Below are positions 12,563 to 22,050 of a stretch of 64,000 nucleotides of DNA, in pieces. How positions within the stretch are numbered: position 1 is the stretch's first letter; the number at the start of each line of letters is the position of its first letter. Made by a program: the position numbers and the translations under genes. This stretch comes from Pseudogymnoascus destructans (lineage: Eukaryota > Ascomycota > Leotiomycetes > Thelebolales > Thelebolaceae), in the NCBI RefSeq assembly GCF_001641265.1, contig NW_020167533.1:806001-870000 (forward strand), in the 5' to 3' direction. Under the pieces are notes generated by a model. The model had not been told where the DNA came from. It saw nothing but the letters and a program-made list of their open reading frames with translations, and did no database searches.

Positions 12563-13410
12563 ATGCCGTCCAACAGATTGACATACGTACGTTGCCCGTC
12601 ATTTCGCCATATTTCGAGTTCAAAATACTAACAATTGCTTGCTACAGAGACGGAGGAACCCGTAAGCCCACCCGAATCCATATCATCGTCGCGCTGTCGC
12701 CATACGATACGACAACGATCGGCGCGAAGAATGCGGCATATGGGCATTTGCTGATACTTCAATAACAGGTACAACACGACCTCCAACAAGGTCCGCGTTA
12801 TCAGGACTCCAGGTGGCAAGCTCCGTTACCTCCACCTCAAGAAGAAGGGCACCGCACCCAAGTGCGGTGACTGCGGCATCAAGCTCCCAGGTGTAAGTAA
12901 ACCATCTCAATATTTGTCTTCCAGGAACCGGTTCAGAGTCGGAATGGGTGGATAGGAAAACTTGGAGGGGCTTTGAGAGGGAAGGGTGGTGGGGTGCAAA
13001 ATACTCCGAATCAGAAAACAACTCGACGGACAGACACTCGTGTCATCGCAGCGCACAATCAGACAGACTACCACAACGTTGGAAATGCGCAATAGGCCTG
13101 TTGAAGGGTGGAATATGAACAGGAAGGGAATTAGCTACACCAGTTTCGACTTGCATTGTGGCATAACATTCGGACCTGGAAAACAAATACAAGGCTTGCA
13201 CTGAACAATAACTGACATTTTGTCTCACAGGTCCCAGCTCTCCGCCCTCGCGAGTATGCTCAAATCTCCCGCCCAAAGAAGACCGTCCAGCGTGCATATG
13301 GTGGATCGCGCTGCGCCAACTGCGTCCGTGACCGCATCGTCCGTGCTTTCCTGATCGAGGAGCAGAAGATTGTCAAGAAGGTCCTTAAGGAGTCCCAGAA
13401 GGCTCGTTAA
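12563..13410 (+). CDS. RPL34: 60S ribosomal protein L34 (eL34)
   Basis: Structural protein of the large cytosolic ribosomal subunit. Four exons: 12563-12586, 12648-12661 (14 bp), 12769-12892 and 13231-13410, all with GT-AG introns (61, 107 and 338 bp). The predicted 113-aa protein starts MPSNRLTYRRRNPYNT and contains the zinc-binding pair KCGDCG and CANCV, the segment RAYGGSRCANCV, and the ending RIVRAFLIEEQKIVKKVL, all diagnostic of eL34. The tiny first and second exons are typical of fungal ribosomal protein genes. It is transcribed divergently from PRP8. The 338-bp third intron has no recognisable C/D snoRNA boxes. Confidence 0.97.
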
Positions 13411-13858
13411 GTGTGTGGATTGGGCTGTCTTTGTTATGGGGTGCAATATCTGGGCAGGGCGGCATGAATCAGCATGGGGTTGCTGTATTTAGCACAAAGC
13501 TTTCTTCGTTCCTAATTCAGAACAATTCACGACCATGACACTTACGCCAAAGATTATGTTCCATTTGTGAATTAGACCTTGTCATGTGCGGAGCCTCTGG
13601 GCTGTATTCCTTGGGGTATCTTGGCGCGTGATGTGTAGTAGTAACGTAACTTACAGAGCCAGTCAGACATGTAAGATTAGAGCGTGGCGCCCAATTGTAA
13701 ATTACCAGTCACATTAGATCCCGTAAGTGATACCAATAAGATGGACCTGGACTGTAAAATCACGACCATCTTCCCCATTCGACTATTACAAGCTCCGTCG
13801 AGCAAATTGTTCGGCTACGACCGCACTATTTCATTCATTTCTGTGTTCTCCGGGCGCA
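13411..13858. other. RPL34 3' flank and PHO8-like 5' flank
   Basis: No additional gene is visible. The stretch holds the presumed 3' UTR of RPL34 and the promoter/leader of the phosphatase gene. A longer in-frame extension upstream of the phosphatase ATG exists (to 13727) but lacks an ATG suited to the family. Confidence 0.6.
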
Positions 13859-15657
13859 ATGTCGTCCCCGAGTAAACCATTACTTGCACCAGATCGACCA
13901 CCCTCGGAGCATTCGTTTGAGATGTCGGCATCCGAAGAGGATACACTGCTGACCGGCACTCGTGCTCGAGAAGCTCAACCTCAACGCCGTCCTATTTTCT
14001 GGAGAGAAGTTGGCTTATTCATATGGGCAGTTACAGCTACAGCTGCCGTCATAATCCTTGGAGTCCTTACCCAGCACCGACGAGAGACAACTCCTGGCGA
14101 TGTCGGGAACAAACCGAGTGGGAAGCGCAACCTCGTCTTCATGGTTTCCGACGGCATGGGACCTGCAAGTCTTTCCCTGACACGAAGCTTTAGGCAATAC
14201 GAAGGAAAACTGGCTATCGATGATATATTACAACTGGACCAGCATCTCATAGGGCAGTCACGCACCAGGTCCAGCAGCAGCTTGGTTACAGACTCGGCAG
14301 CCGGCGCGACAGCATTCTCCTGCGGACTCAAGAACTACAATGGAGCCATTTCAGTTTTACCAGACCACACGGCGTGTGGAACCGTGTTAGAAGCAGCAAA
14401 GAAGGCGGGATACCTGACGGGACTGGTGGTTACGACGGACCTCACGGATGCGACACCTGCTTGCTTCGCTTCCCATGTGAACTTGCGTTCGGAGGGGGAC
14501 AGCATCGCCGCACAAGAAGTTGGAGAACACCCGCTTGGCAGAGTTGTGGACTTGATGCTCGGCGGTGGCCGCTGCCACTTCCTGCCCAACACGACAGACG
14601 GGAGCTGCAGAAAAGACACCAGAGACATCACCAAGCTAGCTCAAGAGAAATACGGATGGAACTACATCAATGATAGGGCAGGATTTGATAAGCTGAAGTT
14701 TGGAAAGGACGTGAAGCTGCCGCTGCTAGGGTTGTTCGCTGGGTCTGACATTCCATATGAGATCGATCGTCGAAATCAGAATGATGTTTACCCGTCATTG
14801 GATGAAATGGCTAGAACCGCTCTCACTGCCCTGGAGGCAGCCACCAAGGACAGCGACAAGGGATTCTTTCTCTTGATCGAAGGAAGCCGGATTGATCATG
14901 CTGGTCACGGTAATGACCCAGCAGCGCAGGTCCACGAGGTTCTTGCCTATGACAAGGCCTTCGGTAGCGTCCTGAAATTCCTCGCCAAGAGCAAGGATGA
15001 AGGAGTTGTTGTCGGCACTAGCGATCACGAAACCGGCGGCTTGTCCATCGCCAGGCGTAAGTCAACTCTGCAATGTCCATCAAGCATACCTAACGCCTCA
15101 CAGAAAATAACCCAACCTATCCACAATACCTCTGGTACCCAGAGGTGCTCTCCAAGGCCACCCACTCTGCTGAGTATCTCGGTTTTGAACTCTTCGATCG
15201 CGCTGAGGCAGCTCAATCTACATCGGAGGATATCGAGAAATATGTTCGCAACACCCTTGTGAAAGACGGACTTGGTATTACCGATGCTGAAGACGATGAA
15301 ATCCGCGCCATTCTGGATAAACCACTGGTGGCCTCTCCTCTATTTGCCAATATGATCAGCAAGAGGGCGCAGATTGGCTGGAGCACCCACGGCCACTCGG
15401 GTGTGGATGTGAATATTTATGGGTCGAAGGGCTCTGAGAAGCTAATCGGCAACCATGAAAACACAGGTGTCGGGAAGTTCCTGAGGGAGTATTTGGACGT
15501 CGATGTTGAGGCTATTACAAAGGAGCTGAACAAGAAGTCCAGCGCGTTCGAGGTGGCGAGCTTAGGAGAGGGGTGGACTGGGCCTATTCCCACCGAGGAA
15601 GAGGTGTTAAAGGCAGCTGATCATTACGATGCTTCTCTAAACCACCGCAGACATTGA
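13859..15657 (+). CDS. PHO8: Vacuolar-type alkaline phosphatase (Pho8-like)
   Basis: Non-specific phosphomonoesterase of the alkaline phosphatase family, predicted type II membrane protein of the vacuole. Two exons, 13859-15056 and 15104-15657, joined across a 47-bp intron; 583 aa. A cytosolic tail of about 50 residues precedes one membrane segment (about 51-71, VGLFIWAVTATAAVIILGVL). Metal and catalytic motifs follow in order: VSDGMG (D98), TDSAAGATAF with the phosphorylated S146, EGSRIDHAGHGND, SDHETGG, and a C-terminal THGHSGVDVNIY. The ATG at 13859 is chosen because it gives the short N-tail plus anchor expected for Pho8. It is the last host gene before the transposon island. Regulation by phosphate is known for yeast PHO8; no such site was identified here. 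Confidence 0.95.
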
Positions 15658-15859
15658 GGCTTAGTCCACAATACGAGGCGAGTCCATTATTGTCATTTCA
15701 ACGCTCTTGTTTGGCCGTGTGCTTGTCATGGATATCTACGGAGTTTCGTCGTTCCAGAGTTCAATGGTCGTTTATGTAACAACATACCCATGGATTTTAT
15801 CTCTCTGTATTCTGCTCACTGACCTGTACCTTCCTTACGCAGCGCAATCTAAATTCAGC

Positions 15860-16275
15860 TGTTGATAATGTTGGAACTACGTTCCTAGAAGTACGCTACA
15901 CAGTGTAGTCTGTATACGGCGGTATATATATGGCTTCGCACCCGTAGTTTACTTAATTAAGTCGTTAAACTCCAAATTTGTGCTCAACAATTTGGACTCT
16001 GATCTAGCCTACACACTGCCTTTCCTTTGCTTGCTAAGGGGATTAGAGATCATGGTTTATTTGGCCGTGGCGGCATTAGGTAACCCCTAATGCATCTTCT
16101 CAAAACTGCGAGCGGAGCGGCTTTGTCAAAACGTCCGCAAGCATTTCCTACGTCGGTATGTACGATACCGTCGCTTTTCTTGCAGCAATGAGCTGTCGAA
16201 TGTAATGGTACCGCACTTCTATGTGCTTGGTACGACGGTGAGCAATCGGATCACGGTGATCCCAATAGTGCATGT
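15860..16275 (-). mobile_element. Ty1/copia retrotransposon remnant (3' pol end plus LTR)
   Basis: Read on the minus strand, about 16275-16094 translates to the end of a copia RNase H domain: HYWDHRDPIAHRRTKHIEVR, then RYHYIRQLIAA, then EMLADVLTKPLRSQF, broken by two in-frame stops. Behind it lies a 130-bp segment (15989-15860) with perfect TGTTGA...TCAACA ends and a TATA-like stretch, which I take as the 3' LTR. The rest of the element is absent, next to pogo element A. No open frame long enough to catch the eye remains. Confidence 0.8.
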
Positions 16276-16332
16276 TGTATTACAATTATAACGCTAATAA
16301 AGCTTGGCAATATAATATATTGCAGTCATATA

Positions 16333-18192
16333 ACGTACATGTATAGCGAAAGCGCCAAACAAGCGAAAGCGCCAAAATGATGCGGTGACCAAACCCCCCA
16401 ACTAAATGTTAAATTCCTCAACAACAAAACATGCCCCATAAAAACGATGAAAGCCAATTAGTGCTAGCTATCCAGGCTATGCAAAGCGACCCAAAGTTAC
16501 GCCTTCGAGTTGCTGCTAGGATCTATTCTGTGGACCACCGCAAGCTAGGTCGTCGTCTAGAAGGTGTACCTTCACGACGCGATATCCAAGCCAACTCACG
16601 GAAATTAACTAACCTAGAGGGGTCCGTCCTTGTTCAGTATATACTCGACCTAGCTGCCAAAGGGTTTCCTCCTCGGCTGTCTGTTGTTGAAGATATGGCA
16701 AGTCGACTACTTGCAACACGCGACGCGTCACGCGTTGGGTCGCGTTGGGCTTCAAACTTTGTTAAGCGGCGTGTAGAGCTCTGGACACGCTTTCAGCGCA
16801 AATACGACTACCAGAGGGCTAAGTGCGAAGATCCAGAAGTTATTAATGGCTGGTTTGAGCTTGTGCGTAACACAATTGCGAAATATGGTATCGATGAAGC
16901 AGATATCTACAACTTTGATGAGACTGGGTTTATGATGGGCGTTATCTCAACTGCTATGGTTGTAACAAGCTCAGACGGGCGGGCAAAAGCAAAGAAGGTA
17001 CAGCCTGGTAATCGGGAATGGGTTACAGTAATCCAAGGCGTTAGTTCTCAAGGTTGGGCAGTACCACCATTTATCATTGTTGCAGGCAAAAACCACCTTA
17101 CATCTTGGTATGAGAATAGTGGATTTTCAAGCGATTGGGTGATTTCTGTTACTGAAAATGGCTGGACTACAAACGAGAGAGGCATGGATTGGATTCAGCA
17201 CTTTGAGAAGCATACAAAGGCCCGGAGTGTTGGTGGTTATCGCTTGTTAGTCCTTGATGGTCATGAGAGCCACCACTCAGATGAGTTTGAGGAGTACTGC
17301 AAGGAACACAACATTATTACGCTTTGTATGCCTGCTCACTCTTCTCATCTACTCCAGCCACTTGATGTTGGCTGTTTCGGCCCGTTAAAGCAGGCCTATG
17401 GTCGGCAAATTGAAGATATGATGCAGGCTCATATTTCTCATATTACAAAGGATGACTTCTTTCCTGCCTTCCACGCTGCATTTAACACTACAATGACGGA
17501 AAGTAACATTCGAGGCGGGTTCCCAGGGGCAGGGCTTCTTCCATTTGACCCTGAGAGAGTGATATCTACACTTGATCTTAAGTTAAGGACACCAACGCCT
17601 CCAAGCTCCCGCCCAGGTACTGCTCAACCTTGGGTTTCTCAGACACCAAACAACCCAATTGAAGCTATGTCACAGTCTACATTTATTAAAACTCGGATTT
17701 CACGCCATCAAAATAGCTCTCCAACCTCAATCTATGCAGCTGTTGACCAGTTTACAAAGGGTGCATCGCAAATAATGCATCAATTAGCACTGCTAAAGGC
17801 AGAGAACCAAAACCTACGACAGGCAAATGAAGTACTAAGCAAGCGCCGGAGAGCTAGGAAAACACGACTACAGCAAGGAGGATCACTTAGTCAACAAGGG
17901 GCGCAAGAGCTACAGGATGAGAGGGATGTTGTGCAGCAGGTAGAGCAGGAAATAAGGGCAAGCCGTGGTCGGAAGCCAAGGGAAGAAACCCGTGCCCGTC
18001 GCTGTGGCAAGTGTGGTGAGACTGGGCACAATGCGCGCACGTGTCAGATTGTAATAGACACCTCTGAGGAAGAGGACTCCGAGTAGTTTCAATTGATTTC
18101 TAATGTTGTGGTAGATTTATCGCAATGTTTGTCGTGAGGGTAGATAATTTTGGCGCTTTCGCTTGTTTGGCGCTTTCGCTATACATGTACGT
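16333..18192 (+). mobile_element. Pogo/Fot1-type DNA transposon, copy A (intact)
   Basis: A 1860-bp element flanked by TA on both sides (16331-16332 and 18193-18194). The terminal inverted repeats are perfect over 46 bp, starting ACGTACATGTATAGCG. Each TIR contains two direct copies of AGCGAAAGCGCCAAA 17-18 bp apart, plausible docking sites for the bipartite transposase HTH. The single ORF is intact, so the element could be autonomous. Confidence 0.95.
16431..18086 (+). CDS. Pogo-family transposase with C-terminal zinc knuckle (copy A)
   Basis: Catalyses cut-and-paste movement into TA sites. The 551-aa protein has an N-terminal psq/CENP-B-like helix-turn-helix region (about 1-140, with RRDIQANSRKLTNLE), then the DDE_1 catalytic domain with the acids in YNFDETGFMMG, VLDGHESHHS and LLQPLDVGCFGPLK. 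A coiled-coil-like stretch (LLKAENQNLRQANEVLSKRR) precedes a CCHC zinc knuckle, CGKCGETGHNARTC, and an acidic end. It differs from copy C by a few residues (for example Trp in ELWTRF and Pro in GGFPGAG). The knuckle is unusual for this family as I know it. Confidence 0.95.
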   Translation: MPHKNDESQLVLAIQAMQSDPKLRLRVAARIYSVDHRKLGRRLEGVPSRRDIQANSRKLTNLEGSVLVQYILDLAAKGFPPRLSVVEDMASRLLATRDASRVGSRWASNFVKRRVELWTRFQRKYDYQRAKCEDPEVINGWFELVRNTIAKYGIDEADIYNFDETGFMMGVISTAMVVTSSDGRAKAKKVQPGNREWVTVIQGVSSQGWAVPPFIIVAGKNHLTSWYENSGFSSDWVISVTENGWTTNERGMDWIQHFEKHTKARSVGGYRLLVLDGHESHHSDEFEEYCKEHNIITLCMPAHSSHLLQPLDVGCFGPLKQAYGRQIEDMMQAHISHITKDDFFPAFHAAFNTTMTESNIRGGFPGAGLLPFDPERVISTLDLKLRTPTPPSSRPGTAQPWVSQTPNNPIEAMSQSTFIKTRISRHQNSSPTSIYAAVDQFTKGASQIMHQLALLKAENQNLRQANEVLSKRRRARKTRLQQGGSLSQQGAQELQDERDVVQQVEQEIRASRGRKPREETRARRCGKCGETGHNARTCQIVIDTSEEEDSE

Positions 18193-20112
18193 TATTGAAG
18201 AAAAACAATATAAATCATGTGATTATTTCCATATATAATATCGCATGTTATTGTACTATATTAAAATGACAGTACAACTCGTCGCTCCATGGAATGTTCG
18301 TAATATGAAGCCACGACTTCAAACACTCTAAATACTCAATAGTATCAACTCCTAATCGATTCCTTCGATCTGTGATTGTAATCTTTGCCCCTGAGAATAG
18401 ACGTTTAGGCTCAGCACTCATTGCAGGTATTGATGACATGTTGAGTGCCATCTTTTGAAGATTTGGATATGCTGTCCGCAAAGCTCCTTCCATCTACCAA
18501 TACCAATCCTAAGCGTTAAACTCTAGGGTAATTGCTACTTAGCAATACTTCATATACTCATCTTGAATTGGAGGTTGGTGGGGTTTTTGCGTGACCCACT
18601 CCCTAAAAATATTCTTCTTACTTTGTGGTTGGATAGCTGATATAATTAATGGCTCGATTGTTGGCTTATAATGCTCATCCCATAGCAATTGAACGGCTGC
18701 TTTTGCCTTTAATACCCAATCTGTAGGCTAGTTATCTTCACAATACTTCCATTTTTGGCTTGCAATAAAGACTCTAGCTGCAATATATGCAGAAGCCCTA
18801 TAGATGTTAGTACTATAGTACTATATTAAAATGGAAGGCACTATTATTTACCGCTTAGTAAGTGCATAATACTTATTCATAACCTCCTATGTAGAGTTAA
18901 AACATAGGCTAAGCATTAAATCATCCTTGAACATCTATTTCGCCTTTTCTAATTGCTTAAGAAGGAACTCCATAGATAACAATACCTGTTCTAATGTTGC
19001 TTCCTAGCCTTCTGTGAACAATGTCGCTTCATAAAAGAATAAAGGAAGCTGTGGATATGCTGTAGTACTATCTAGTCACTCTCAAGCAATTCATCTTAAG
19101 AAAGCTCAAAATACTCTTTATGACAGTACATATCAATAGTGCTCTTGATCTTATTGTCAAGAGCACAATGAAGCATTGAATACCATGAGTTCCACCAAGT
19201 CTTGTTATCCTGAACAAGCCTTCTGCCATCACTATACTTCTTAAAAGTAGCTTGCCGTTAAGGTGACTGTTGTATAAATACTACAATATTATATAGCTTC
19301 CCTAATGGGCCGTGGTTCCTCTATGCTTTTATTTCTTTTTATGATACTTCTTGCAAGTTGTTGTCACTAGTAAGAGCATCATTATGTGGAAATAAGAATG
19401 CTTGTGCTAATGCCATTATATTGTAGTCAGTAGTGTTTAGCATTGTATTCGATGTCTTGAACAAAGAGTACTATATAATAAATGTTAGTATATAATGTAC
19501 ATGTATAACGAACCGGCCAAACAAGTGAACCGGCCAAAATATCGCGACCACAATACAGGAATTGCGATAAATCCACCATGACACTAGAAATCAATTGAAA
19601 CTACTTGGAGTCCTCTTCCTCAGATGTGTCTATTACAATCTGACAAGTGCGCGCATTATGTCCAGTCCCACCACACTTTCCACAGCGACGTGCATGGGTT
19701 TCTTCCCTTGGCTTCCGACCACTACTCGCCCTTATTTCTTGCTCCACTTGCTGTACAACATCCCTCTCGTCCTGTAGCTCCTGTGCTACCTGTTCACTAA
19801 GTGATCCTCCTTGCTGTAATAATGTTTTTTTAGTTCTCCGGCGCTTGCTTAGCACTTCATTTGCCTGTCGCAGGTTTTGGTTCTCTGCCTTCAACAATGC
19901 TAATTGATGCATTATTTGCGATGTACCCTTTGTAAACTGGTCAACAGCTGTATAGATTGAGGTTGGAGAGCTATTTTGATGATGCGCAATTCGGTTTTTA
20001 ATGAAGGTAGACTGTGATGAGGCTTCAATTGGGTTGTTTGGTGTTTGGGAAACCCAAGGTTGAGCAGTACCCGGGTGGGAGCTTGGAGGCGTTGGTGTCT
20101 TTAACTTAAGAT

Positions 20113-20411
20113 TGTAAGGATGCCTCCTTACTCGGGGTAGTTACGGCCGTCACGTGGCGTCATCGAGACTCGGGGCCGTTACGGGTCAGTCGCGACTGAC
20201 AGCCTTAGGCACATAACGTAAGGAAGCCTTAGGCAAACAGGGAGCTAGCTGAGTCGGAGCGGTTTCGGGTATTTTAAGGGAACAGTCATACAGGGTTACA
20301 CCTTCATCTTTTTTGTATCCTTCGTAGTAGACCTATAGGATTGCACCGACTCATATCCGACTCGCACTCCCATATGCCACTTCTCGTGATACGGTGCCCT
20401 GCGTCCTTACA
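20113..20411 (+). repeat. 5' LTR of gypsy G1
   Basis: Starts TGTAAGGATGCC and ends GCGTCCTTACA. It appears identical to the 3' LTR. Direct GTTACGG and GCCTTAGGC motifs lie in U3. The R-U5 block GTATCCTTCGTAGTAGACC is shared with the G2 LTRs and the solo LTRs at 604-879 and 48110-48358, while U3 differs, defining an LTR superfamily. Confidence 0.95.
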
Positions 20412-20768
20412 TTATACAAAAAAGATCACGCCTGCCGGGGACGGCCGTACTCAAAGAATATCCCACACTGGAACGACTCAGGAGAACTACCGTTACACCA
20501 CCGACCGCGACTCGGAAACTGCGACGGAGCTGAGACCTGACGACTTCAAATAGCCGTGACCCCAGAGAACTCACGGACGACCAGTGGATCAGGGTTTGAT
20601 CCTGCAGAGCAAGCTGGTAAAGTCGTCGACGCGTTGGCGCCGAATAGGATACGAGATCCTTAAGAACCCCCTCAAGCACAGAGGTAATTGTGAACAAGAG
20701 TGTTGATAGCTACGAGCTACCGGAAGTCAAACTCTTTCGTATCGACACCGATACACCCCCGAACCAAC

Positions 20769-22031
20769 ATGAGGAAAATGACCTCAAACATTCCCCAAGA
20801 CAATGATTGTCAACCGTCACGAATGTCAACGAGACAAACCACTGCTGCAGCTGGGACTGCTGCACCCACCGAAGACATACCGGATCGAATGGCAAACCTC
20901 GAGATCCAGATGCAGGAGATCAAGGAAATGATAGCCAACCTAGCGGCAACCCAGACCAGGATCCCGTCCACGCCACCGGTGGACACCGTCGAAGTTGAGA
21001 AGCGACGAACTTCCCCTATGCGAAACACCCCCGAGACAGTTCAGTTGCCGCCTCTTCGAAACACTCGTTCTCCATCGATTCCGAGGATGTATTCCGAAGA
21101 CCCTCCGAATCGCTACAAGAAATCCACCATCTCTGAGAAGATTACGCCGCTCAGCGATGGGATAGAACATACCTTTATGCAATGGAGCGCGTCCATTCGG
21201 GACCGCCTCGTAGTCAATGAGGATCACTACCCTACCGACGTCTCGAGAAGAGCGTTGATATGGGGAACTACGACTGGCCTGGCAAAGAAATACCTCGAAC
21301 CCCAATACCTATCCGCGACACACGGGTTTCGGAGTGCCGACGAGATGATGGACCTGTTGGGTTCATATTACCTCACTGGCAACGAAACGGAACAGGCCCG
21401 GAACCTCTTCGACGACCTCCAAATGGGAGAGAAAGGACATACAAACGAGACTTTCTCAGAGTTCAAAGCTCGCTTCCAAAGTGCAGCTATTACAGGACAG
21501 GTCACCGAGTCAGAATGGTTTCGGTACATGTGGAACAAGTTGACCCCTCAATTCCGTAGCCGCGTGGCGGTTATCAAAAGTCAATGGAAGGGAGACTACC
21601 ACACCATGGTCCGAGAACTCACCGCCTTCGATCAGGAGCGGCGCCGGAACAACGAGTTGAGCTTCCCGTCCAAGAGCGGCGAGTCGAGCTCCCGAGGACC
21701 CGCCCGCCTGAGCTCATCCAGGTTCACGCCCGTGGACCCCGGAAAGGCCCAGCCACCGAGGCAGACAAGAAGCCCTCTGGTTTTCTTCCAGAGGACTCCT
21801 TTCACAGCCACCGCCCCCAAGCCGGACATTACAGGCCGCGTGCGGACCGCCGTGCCGGCTACGTCCGGAAACTGTTTCAAGTGCGGCAAGCCGGGCCATT
21901 TCCAAGACAAATGCCCGCTCAACCCCACCGTCAAGGAGATTGACCGCGAAGCCCCTGAGGACGAAGATAATTGGGAGGAAGCAGTCGCCCACCAGTCGGA
22001 TGCGTCCCTGGAGGAAAACGACGAGGCCTAG
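20769..22031 (+). CDS. Gag (capsid-nucleocapsid) of gypsy G1
   Basis: Structural protein that packages the element RNA in cytoplasmic particles. The first ATG of the frame is at 20769, giving 420 aa. A Pro/Thr-rich N-terminal region is followed by a capsid-like core (GIEHTFMQWSASIRDRL, ARNLFDDLQMGEK) and a CCHC zinc knuckle CFKCGKPGHFQDKC near the end. The stop TAG at 22029-22031 lies inside a stem-loop, and pol overlaps in the -1 frame. The protein is well conserved in G2. Confidence 0.92.
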   Translation: MRKMTSNIPQDNDCQPSRMSTRQTTAAAGTAAPTEDIPDRMANLEIQMQEIKEMIANLAATQTRIPSTPPVDTVEVEKRRTSPMRNTPETVQLPPLRNTRSPSIPRMYSEDPPNRYKKSTISEKITPLSDGIEHTFMQWSASIRDRLVVNEDHYPTDVSRRALIWGTTTGLAKKYLEPQYLSATHGFRSADEMMDLLGSYYLTGNETEQARNLFDDLQMGEKGHTNETFSEFKARFQSAAITGQVTESEWFRYMWNKLTPQFRSRVAVIKSQWKGDYHTMVRELTAFDQERRRNNELSFPSKSGESSSRGPARLSSSRFTPVDPGKAQPPRQTRSPLVFFQRTPFTATAPKPDITGRVRTAVPATSGNCFKCGKPGHFQDKCPLNPTVKEIDREAPEDEDNWEEAVAHQSDASLEENDEA

Positions 22032-22050
22032 GGAAAGGCTCCTTCCTAGG
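22013..22050 (+). promoter_or_regulatory. Putative -1 ribosomal frameshift signal, G1 gag/pol
   Basis: GGAAAAC (22013-22019) is placed in gag frame as G GAA AAC, so a -1 slip reads GGA AAA and enters the pol frame. Seven bases later a stem-loop begins: CCTAGG (22027-22032) and AAGG pair with CCTTCCTAGG (22041-22050), with the gag TAG inside the stem. G2 keeps the same heptamer (33123-33129), spacing and stem (33137-33160). The heptamer is not a strict X XXY YYZ site. Confidence 0.6.

Noticed and set aside
12893..13230. Intronic snoRNA in RPL34 intron 3
   Set aside because: The intron is long, but no convincing RTGATGA C box with a matching CTGA D box near its ends was found.
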